Source: Flammeovirgaceae bacterium
GTDB taxonomy: Bacteria; Bacteroidota; Bacteroidia; Cytophagales; Cyclobacteriaceae
Assembly (NCBI GenBank): GCA_021299455.1
Contig: JAJTGQ010000072.1
Span: forward strand, 1 to 64,000
Direction: 5' to 3'
Length of the DNA: 64,000 bases
Each line of letters starts with the position of its first letter. Within the stretch, counting starts at the first letter, position 1. Shown here piece by piece: positions 57,672-64,000 of the stretch. Under the pieces are notes generated by a model. The model made no database searches, was not told where the DNA came from, and saw nothing but the letters and a program-made list of their open reading frames with translations. The position numbers and the translations under genes are program-made.

Positions 57672-57697
57672 GTAGCAGAAGCAATGAGGATATGCTA

Positions 57698-57711
57698 CTG
57701 ATAACTGTCAC
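57698..57711. promoter_or_regulatory. Candidate CRP/FNR-type operator CTGATAACTGTCAC
   Basis: NTGAT-N4-GTCAN half-site geometry upstream of 57803. Confidence 0.4.
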
Positions 57712-57802
57712 CCCTGAATGCGACTCTTATCATAACGTATTGAATCTATAGAGCGCATCTTTAAAGAAAAAAGAAAGAAACCAAGCAAAACAAATAACAC
57801 TT

Positions 57803-58219
57803 ATGATTTCTGTAACCTCCACCACCGACAAGTATATATTGCAACCTTCCCTGATAGCCAAACATAAAAAAACACTAGATTGGTTATCGACATCGCTTTT
57901 CTGGAAAAAGGAAATGTCATTTTTTCAAAAGTTGCTGGATAACATCGCCCCTAAGCTATCGGCAATACCAGACAAACAAAGGCTTGATCATTTTCAGCAC
58001 TTTATCACTTACTATAATGCGGAATTGATTGACAGTCTTCGCACTAAGTTAAGGCTACACGAAAAAAATTTGGCAGAAATGCTTGAACAAAAAAATGAAC
58101 TGGTCAAAAAGTACTTTGAGGAGCACGATGAACTAATGGGCGCCTTAGAAGGTGCCAACACTCAAATTTTGCTGACAAAAGAAGATTTATTTGATTTTGT
58201 TGGAAAAGCAATGACGTAG
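57803..58219 (+). CDS. Hypothetical helical protein
   Basis: 138 aa, helical, lies ahead of a DUF2267 gene. Confidence 0.65.
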   Translation: MISVTSTTDKYILQPSLIAKHKKTLDWLSTSLFWKKEMSFFQKLLDNIAPKLSAIPDKQRLDHFQHFITYYNAELIDSLRTKLRLHEKNLAEMLEQKNELVKKYFEEHDELMGALEGANTQILLTKEDLFDFVGKAMT

Positions 58220-58269
58220 CTTCCGCTTCGTAGAAAGTATACAATTGGAAATTATTTAATTCTTTTTTT

Positions 58270-58722
58270 ATGGCACTCCACTTTGAAAAACATGCAGCAA
58301 AAGGAAACGAATTTGTAAACCGTCTGGCAGCACACCTGAAGGACGAAGACAATCGCGATCGGGCGGGGCGTGTGCTACGCTGCGTGCTAAGGGTCCTTCG
58401 CGACCGCATTACCCCCGAAGAGTCATTCCAACTGATGGCACAACTGCCAATGGCCATTAAGGCTATCTATGTTGATGGGTGGATGCCGCAACGGCATCAT
58501 GCCAGAATAAAAACCATGCATGAATTTGCCGAACAGGTGATAAAAGAAGACGGCTTATTGGCATGGCGGGATTTCTCCACGGTAGAAGATGCGCTACTAG
58601 CCTGCGAAGCGGTTGTCAAAACGATCGCTGACTATGTTACAGCTGGAGAACTGCATCAGGTTATTGCGGTTTTACCTGAGGATATGAAAGCCTCCTTTCT
58701 TAAATGGGCTCACACCCCGTAG
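58270..58722 (+). CDS. DUF2267-like protein
   Basis: FVNRLAAHLKDEDNRDRAGRVLRCVLRVLRDRITPEESFQLMAQLPMAIKAIYVDGW. Confidence 0.88.
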   Translation: MALHFEKHAAKGNEFVNRLAAHLKDEDNRDRAGRVLRCVLRVLRDRITPEESFQLMAQLPMAIKAIYVDGWMPQRHHARIKTMHEFAEQVIKEDGLLAWRDFSTVEDALLACEAVVKTIADYVTAGELHQVIAVLPEDMKASFLKWAHTP

Positions 58723-58748
58723 GTCATGATATCGATTGAAGTCTGGCT

Positions 58749-59291
58749 TTACTGGTGAGGATGATTCTTTTTCGGAAATTGTCGCAGAGACGCTTCAACC
58801 GCTCGGTTGACATTAGCTTCTGTAAGAGATGGATATAAATCGAAATAGGATACAGCTACTGAACGCCATACCATCTTACCCTGTTGCTTGTCAATCAAAT
58901 CAATGATAAAAGTGCCTTTTAAAAGAAGTACTTCTTCTCTGCTCGTAAACGGAATAAACTGATGGACCTCATCGGGGCGGTGGTAGGCATAACCGGTATC
59001 CGTTTTCATCACCACTTGAACATCCATCAATAAATCCGGGCTGTCAGAATTAAACGCAACACCCTTTCGACCCATCTCAGATTTTATGGCTTTCTGCATA
59101 TAGCTCCTAATCAGCGAATCATTCAGGTAACTGGGGCCCCGGAAGGTGAATTCACAACTTTCCAACCAACAAAAAGTTTGATATTTACTAAAATCATGAT
59201 TTGGGAGTTGCAGGGTGTGAACTTTCACCGCGCAACTTGCCGCCACCAGCAATAGGGCAAGCCAAAAGGGAGCTAATCGTGTCATTTTCAT
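58749..59291 (-). CDS. DUF4136-like lipoprotein
   Basis: Lipobox VAASCAVKV; HDFSKYQTFCWL, KGTFIIDLIDKQQGKMVWRSVAVSY. Confidence 0.82.
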   Translation of the reverse strand: MKMTRLAPFWLALLLVAASCAVKVHTLQLPNHDFSKYQTFCWLESCEFTFRGPSYLNDSLIRSYMQKAIKSEMGRKGVAFNSDSPDLLMDVQVVMKTDTGYAYHRPDEVHQFIPFTSREEVLLLKGTFIIDLIDKQQGKMVWRSVAVSYFDLYPSLTEANVNRAVEASLRQFPKKNHPHQ

Positions 59292-59333
59292 TTTTCAAAT
59301 TTAAGAGCCTTGACTTTCATACTAACTATCATA

Positions 59334-59729
59334 CTACACAAGCCGCCTACTACGCAGAAAACTGCCATACAACATGAGCATAATACCCAGTACAGCAAAC
59401 ACAAGTTGCAATGGGTGCGTATCCGGTAACAAATAAACTTGTATCAACGTCCAGCCCGTAAGAATAGCTCCTTGAAGCAAAATAATAGTTGGATAGGCTT
59501 CTGCTTTAGCTATCGCGAAGCCTGCGGCTACCAAACTCAGCACCCCCACAAGTACAAGAAGTAGTAGTCCCGGCATTTTATAGTCCGGGAACGGAATAGT
59601 CATTTGACTCGGATCACCCAATCCCAGCGAACTTCCGGAAGGATCAGTCAATAACAAAGTGCCTCCGACACACGCACACAAGCCCGTGACTATCAACAAA
59701 ACAATTGCAATTAATCGAGCCCAATACAT
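59334..59729 (-). CDS. Small membrane protein of unknown function
   Basis: 131 aa with four hydrophobic segments. Confidence 0.68.
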   Translation of the reverse strand: MYWARLIAIVLLIVTGLCACVGGTLLLTDPSGSSLGLGDPSQMTIPFPDYKMPGLLLLVLVGVLSLVAAGFAIAKAEAYPTIILLQGAILTGWTLIQVYLLPDTHPLQLVFAVLGIMLMLYGSFLRSRRLV

Positions 59730-59775
59730 CTTGATTTCTTTCCGACAAAGCTATAAAACCAAGATGAATTATTCC

Positions 59776-59789
59776 ATGACAAATGTCCA
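59776..59789. promoter_or_regulatory. Candidate CRP/FNR-type operator ATGACAAATGTCCA
   Basis: Imperfect palindrome 22 bp centre-to-centre from the perfect one. Confidence 0.4.
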
Positions 59790-59797
59790 AAACTAAG

Positions 59798-59811
59798 ATG
59801 ACACGTGTCAT
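59798..59811. promoter_or_regulatory. Perfect 14-bp palindrome ATGACACGTGTCAT, candidate operator in the hsp20 divergent region
   Basis: ATGAC-N4-GTCAT, same architecture as CRP/FNR-family 5-N4-5 sites. Confidence 0.55.
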
Positions 59812-59906
59812 GCAAAAATCAGTCAACTATCATTGCTCCACCTTCTATCATGGTCGTACGTTTGTATCGGATTTCTCCACTAACCAAACAAGAAATCCAA
59901 GAATAT

Positions 59907-60365
59907 ATGAAAACGTTAGCCAAAAGAAACGTAGATGTATTTCCATCACTCGTTTCCGATTTTTTCAGAACCAGCCCATTTATGACTGGATTGTTTGATG
60001 TTGACATGGACTTGCTTCCTGCAAGACTTGGCGTGACAGTGCCTTCAGCTAATTTTACAGAAAACGAAAAAGAGTATACGATTGAATTAGCTGCTCCCGG
60101 CTTAAGTAAAAAAGATTTCACCATAGAGATGGAGAATGACCTGCTAACTATTAGCGCTGAAAAAGAAGAAGAGAAAAATGAAAAGGAAAATGGGTTTACA
60201 AAGAAAGAGTATTCTTTCAACACATTTAGTCGTTCATTTACTCTTCCAGAAAACGCCAAATCAGAGAAGATCGATGCGAAATATGAAAATGGTATTCTCA
60301 CAATCAATGTTCCAAAAAAGGAGTTGACTCCTCAAAAACCAAGAAAAGAAATACCTGTTTCATAG
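59907..60365 (+). CDS. Hsp20/alpha-crystallin family small heat shock protein
   Basis: NFTENEKEYTIELAAPGLSKKDFTIEMENDLLTISAEKEEEK...FTLPENAKSEKIDAKYENGILTINVPKK; start MKTLAKRN preferred. Confidence 0.95.
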   Translation: MKTLAKRNVDVFPSLVSDFFRTSPFMTGLFDVDMDLLPARLGVTVPSANFTENEKEYTIELAAPGLSKKDFTIEMENDLLTISAEKEEEKNEKENGFTKKEYSFNTFSRSFTLPENAKSEKIDAKYENGILTINVPKKELTPQKPRKEIPVS

Positions 60366-60413
60366 TTTAAAGAAGCGCTACTACCTTCATGAAATCGGGT
60401 AAGTGCTAGGATT

Positions 60414-60462
60414 GGCCAGATTTTATTCATTCAAAAATGAATGATTTAAGTCTGGCCTTTTT
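60414..60462 (+). terminator. Rho-independent terminator after hsp20
   Basis: GGCCAGA...TTCATTC/AATGAA...TCTGGCC followed by TTTTT. Confidence 0.88.
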
Positions 60463-60538
60463 GCGTGCGGTCAAAATAAAATAGATATTGCCATTAATCG
60501 TTTTGTGATATCTTGCAACTGCGATATAAAAGCTTACT

Positions 60539-62239
60539 ATGGCGGTTGATCCGAAAGTCGAAAATACCCACCAACTTCTCCAAGTAACGAATAACGAATT
60601 TGAGACACTTTTTAATCATGCAACCATCGGGATACTGATGACTGATAGCAACGGGTTGGTCGTCAATTTCAACAAATATGCCGAACAACTTTTCGGTTAC
60701 CAAAAGGAAGAGGTAATGGGGAAGCCTGTTGAGTTACTTATCCCACACGGAAAAAGGGTGGCACACATAGCCCATCGAACAAACTTCAACGAGCATCCAA
60801 CTAATAGAGTGATGGGTGCTGCCAACGAATTGTTTGCAAAACGAAAAGACGATTCTGTTTTTCCCGTTGAAATCAGTTTGAGTCATTTTAAAAATGACAG
60901 CCAACTATTTGTAATCGCATTCATTATTGATATTGCGGTGCGTAAGCAAAATGAAGATTTACTCAAAGAGCAAAAAAATCAAGTGCTGCAGTTTGCTGAA
61001 CAAACTAAACGCCTCAACGCAGAATTGGAGAAAAAAATAGAAGACCGCACAAAGATGTTGAAAGAGACGTTAGAGGCGTTAGAAAACACGCAGCAAGAAA
61101 CAACCAAAGCGCTCAATTTTCAAAAGGCCATACTCAACCATGCCGGAGCATGTATTATCGCTACCGATACTCATGGAGTCGTCCAGTTGTTCAACAGCAC
61201 CGCGGAAGAATACCTGGGTTACTCCAAGAGCGAAGTTATTGACCAAGTGAACGTTGTTCAATTCCATCTGGCTTCGGAGATTCAGGCAAAAGCAGCTGCC
61301 TTTTCGAGAGAGATAGGTAAAATCGTAACCCCGGACTTCAATGTTCTATCTGCTAAGTCAATGGATGATTTACCCAATGAGCATGAATGGACATATGTCC
61401 GAAAGGACGGCACTACATTTACCGTTTCGCTCAATGTAACAACCTTGCGGGATGCACAAAATAGCATTTCCGGTTTCCTCGGGGTGGCGGTTGATATTTC
61501 TGAGATAAAAAAATATCAAAATAGTCTCCAGGTTGCGTTAGAAAAGGAAAAGCAACTGGGGGATTTAAAATCTCGGTTTGTCACCATGGCTTCGCATGAA
61601 TTCCGAACGCCATTAAGTACCATTCTTTCCTCTGTATCGCTCATCGACAAGTACACAAGTGTCGAAGATTTGGAAAAAAGAGAGAAGCATGTTAAGCGCA
61701 TCAAAAGTGCCGTGGGGAATATGAAAGATATCCTGGAGGACTTTTTATCTCTGGGTAAAATGGAAGAGGGGAAAATACAACTCAATCCTGAACTACTAAC
61801 CCCTGCCGAGCTGCGCGATGAGCTGGAGGCCGTGATACAAGAAATGCAGCGACTGACGAAACCTTCCCAACAGATCACCCACACCTTTACAGTTACTGAA
61901 GATTGTAACGTTGATCGGAAAATGCTGCGGCATATCATGACGAATTTGATTTCAAATGCGATCAAATTTTCTCCGGAAGGCAGTTCCGTTGACGTCAGTT
62001 GTGAAAACAAAAAAAACGAATTGGCCTTCACTATTCAAGATACGGGAATCGGCATATCGGAGGCAGATCAGAAGCACTTATTTGAGCGGTTTTTTAGGGC
62101 TGAAAATGCGTCAAATATACAAGGCACTGGTCTTGGCCTCCACATCATTAGTAGGTACCTGGATCTTGTTAATGGACACATTGAACTTGCCAGCAAATTG
62201 AATAAAGGCAGCACGTTCATCGTACACATTCCGCAATAG
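60539..62239 (+). CDS. PAS-domain sensor histidine kinase
   Basis: Two PAS-like regions; MASHEFRTPLSTILSSVSL H-box; NLISNAIKFSPEGSSV, DTGIGISE, GTGLGLHIISRYLDL. Confidence 0.95.
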   Translation: MAVDPKVENTHQLLQVTNNEFETLFNHATIGILMTDSNGLVVNFNKYAEQLFGYQKEEVMGKPVELLIPHGKRVAHIAHRTNFNEHPTNRVMGAANELFAKRKDDSVFPVEISLSHFKNDSQLFVIAFIIDIAVRKQNEDLLKEQKNQVLQFAEQTKRLNAELEKKIEDRTKMLKETLEALENTQQETTKALNFQKAILNHAGACIIATDTHGVVQLFNSTAEEYLGYSKSEVIDQVNVVQFHLASEIQAKAAAFSREIGKIVTPDFNVLSAKSMDDLPNEHEWTYVRKDGTTFTVSLNVTTLRDAQNSISGFLGVAVDISEIKKYQNSLQVALEKEKQLGDLKSRFVTMASHEFRTPLSTILSSVSLIDKYTSVEDLEKREKHVKRIKSAVGNMKDILEDFLSLGKMEEGKIQLNPELLTPAELRDELEAVIQEMQRLTKPSQQITHTFTVTEDCNVDRKMLRHIMTNLISNAIKFSPEGSSVDVSCENKKNELAFTIQDTGIGISEADQKHLFERFFRAENASNIQGTGLGLHIISRYLDLVNGHIELASKLNKGSTFIVHIPQ

Positions 62240-62313
62240 CCTTCAAAAAAAAGCAGTAGGCTAGTGCACTCGATCAATTGATTTTGTCACTATCTTTGAA
62301 AAAGCTTCATACC

Positions 62314-63372
62314 ATGAGTAAAATATTGATCATTGAAGATAACCTGGAAGTGCGTGAAAACACGGCCGAGATTCTCGAATTGGCACAATACAAAGTGATT
62401 ACAGCCGAGAATGGAAAAACGGGCGTAGAACTAGCCATAAAAGGGAAGCCAGATCTAATCATTTGCGATATTATGATGCCCGTTTTAGACGGATATGGCG
62501 TGTTGCATATGCTCAGCAAAAACCCGGAGACAGCCGCAATTCCCTTCATATTCTTGACGGCAAAGTCTGAAAAATCAGATTATCGAAAAGGGATGGAGCT
62601 AGGTGCGGATGACTATATTACCAAACCTTTTGACGACACACAGTTACTCAACGCAATCGAAATCAGGCTTAAAAAATCGGCACAGCTCAAAAAGTCGTTC
62701 TCGGCAGATGCTGAAGGCATGAACGCATTTATGGAGTCTGCACAACAGCACACAAAGCTCAAGCTTACCGACAAGGCGCGTCAGACCCAATCTTACAAAA
62801 AGAAGTTTATTCTTTACCAGGAGGGACACCGACCGCAGTATCTGTATCTTGTAGTTGCTGGCAAGATTAAGACCTATAAGACGAACGAAGACGGGAAAGA
62901 ATTCATTACTAACATTCATACCCAAGGAGATTTTATAGGATACACGCCCATCCTGGAAGACTCGGCCTACAAAGACAACGCAGAAGTATTGGAAGAAGCT
63001 CAGTTAATGCTGATCCCCCGAGAAGATTTTCTTTCTCTAATTAGCCACGACAACCAATTGGCAAGGCAGTTTATCAAACTTCTAAGCCACAACATTGTCG
63101 AAAATGAGGAAAGGCTGATCAACCTCGCTTACAATTCCGTGCGCAAGCGTGTAGCAATTGGCTTATTAGAAGTACACTCAAAATTCAAGACTGCACCCAA
63201 CAGCAACCCTTCGCTGGAGATTTCCCGAGAAGACCTGGCACAAGTGGTTGGCACGGCCACCGAATCATTGATCCGCACATTGAGTGAGTTTAAGGGTGAT
63301 AAATTAATTGATATTAAAGAAGGGAAAATAAGAATTCTGGAAGAATCCAAACTGAGGAACCTGCTGGGGTAA
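62314..63372 (+). CDS. Receiver domain fused to a CRP/FNR-type cNMP-binding and HTH module
   Basis: ILIIEDNLEVRENTAEIL, DLIICDIMMPVLDGYG, FLTAKSEKSDYRKGMELGADDYITKPFD; then cNMP-fold and SREDLAQVVGTATESLIRTLSEFKGD HTH. Confidence 0.93.
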   Translation: MSKILIIEDNLEVRENTAEILELAQYKVITAENGKTGVELAIKGKPDLIICDIMMPVLDGYGVLHMLSKNPETAAIPFIFLTAKSEKSDYRKGMELGADDYITKPFDDTQLLNAIEIRLKKSAQLKKSFSADAEGMNAFMESAQQHTKLKLTDKARQTQSYKKKFILYQEGHRPQYLYLVVAGKIKTYKTNEDGKEFITNIHTQGDFIGYTPILEDSAYKDNAEVLEEAQLMLIPREDFLSLISHDNQLARQFIKLLSHNIVENEERLINLAYNSVRKRVAIGLLEVHSKFKTAPNSNPSLEISREDLAQVVGTATESLIRTLSEFKGDKLIDIKEGKIRILEESKLRNLLG

Positions 63373-63382
63373 AATTCTTTTT

Positions 63383-63763
63383 CTATTGATTCATCTGTTC
63401 GCCTTCTGAGTTTTGTTGTTCTAACGGCCAATGATCAGTGTGGGAAATTTCTACCCACACGTTTCCGGATTTTCGTAACACCTTCACAATTAAGTTAGCA
63501 TATTGCAAAAAATCCTTTTTGATGCTGGCGATGGATCTGTTTTTACTTACACTAATCGTGAACGGATTTTTCTGAACCAACTGGAAGTCATCGCCCAACT
63601 TATCTTTATGAATATTCCCGTTGATAACCATAGTCTTGAAGAGCTCCATTTTCAAATAGGGATAAAACCGACTAAAGTTCTTTCGTATTTCTCCAATCCT
63701 TATTCCATTTTCAATTAAGACCTCCATTTTTCCATCCGATTCAAGCTTACTACTCGTAACCAT
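63383..63763 (-). CDS. Hypothetical protein
   Basis: 126 aa ORF, convergent with the regulator gene; start may be internal (MEVLIENG). Confidence 0.6.
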   Translation of the reverse strand: MVTSSKLESDGKMEVLIENGIRIGEIRKNFSRFYPYLKMELFKTMVINGNIHKDKLGDDFQLVQKNPFTISVSKNRSIASIKKDFLQYANLIVKVLRKSGNVWVEISHTDHWPLEQQNSEGEQMNQ

Positions 63764-63825
63764 AGATCATCAAATTCATATTCAAAATTATGTTATTCTC
63801 ATATTGTACAGCGCTAACATTTGCC

Positions 63826-63936
63826 GATGAAAAAGCTGATTGTTGTCATTGCTATGATCTTTTCAAGTATCAGTTAGCCTCTGACCCAAAAAAATATTGG
63901 TCAAACTAACTATATCAAATTTGAAGGATTGATCAA
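63826..63936 (+). pseudogene. Possible degenerate small exported-protein gene
   Basis: MKKLIVVIAMIFSSIS signal-like start, then in-frame TAG, then PLTQKNIGQTNYIKFEGLIN* in the same frame. Confidence 0.3.
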
Positions 63937-63945
63937 CTAGACAAA

Positions 63946-63959
63946 ATGATTTTTGTCAT
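63946..63959. promoter_or_regulatory. Candidate CRP/FNR-type operator ATGATTTTTGTCAT
   Basis: ATGAT-N4-GTCAT near the window end. Confidence 0.45.
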
Positions 63960-64000
63960 GTGAAGAGCTGAAATTTCTCGAAACACGGGTCTTTACAACC

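Noticed and set aside
59819-60307. 162-aa minus-strand ORF opposite hsp20
   Set aside because: Low-complexity Ser/Phe-rich translation of the antisense of a clear Hsp20 gene; shadow ORF.
61516-62031. 171-aa minus-strand ORF opposite the histidine kinase
   Set aside because: Ser-rich antisense translation of a well-supported kinase; no own start context.
62285-62297. TTGATTTTGTCA upstream of the receiver-CRP gene as an autoregulatory operator
   Set aside because: Half-sites are separated by 3 rather than 4 nt; too weak to count with the others.

Overview
The window looks like chromosomal DNA from a Bacteroidota member, probably Cytophagales-like (inferred from gene content, not from a search). 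It is mostly housekeeping and ordinary accessory genes on the minus strand: a hydroxyproline catabolic operon carrying an embedded YoeB-type toxin-antitoxin pair; a TetR/TolC/MFP/RND efflux operon; an ECF sigma factor; purL; an AddAB-like helicase/nuclease pair; a membrane-anchored patatin; GT9; ppa; an orphan MFP+TolC pair; sdaAB; thyA; leuS; a HerA-like ATPase; MltD-like LysM transglycosylase; M16 peptidase; pyrF; lolA; ftsK. A stress/signalling cluster (DUF2267, DUF4136, Hsp20, PAS histidine kinase, receiver-CRP fusion regulator) closes the window. The strongest unusual signal is in leuS (37684-40980, minus). A complete DUF559/Vsr-like nuclease domain, bracketed by ~38 bp GC-rich inverted repeats that each contain a hairpin, sits in frame in the CP1 editing-domain region, while the LeuRS signature motifs remain intact. 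Other in-frame repeat invasions appear in purL (perfect 20-bp palindrome) and in the addB-like gene (9-bp tandem repeat). Several intergenic dispersed hairpins are present. A second lead is a candidate operator family, NTGAY-N4-GTCAN, near the stress genes and next to a receiver-CRP fusion regulator. No tRNA, rRNA, CRISPR array or IS transposase was recognised. All family calls come from reading the motifs; no database search was run.
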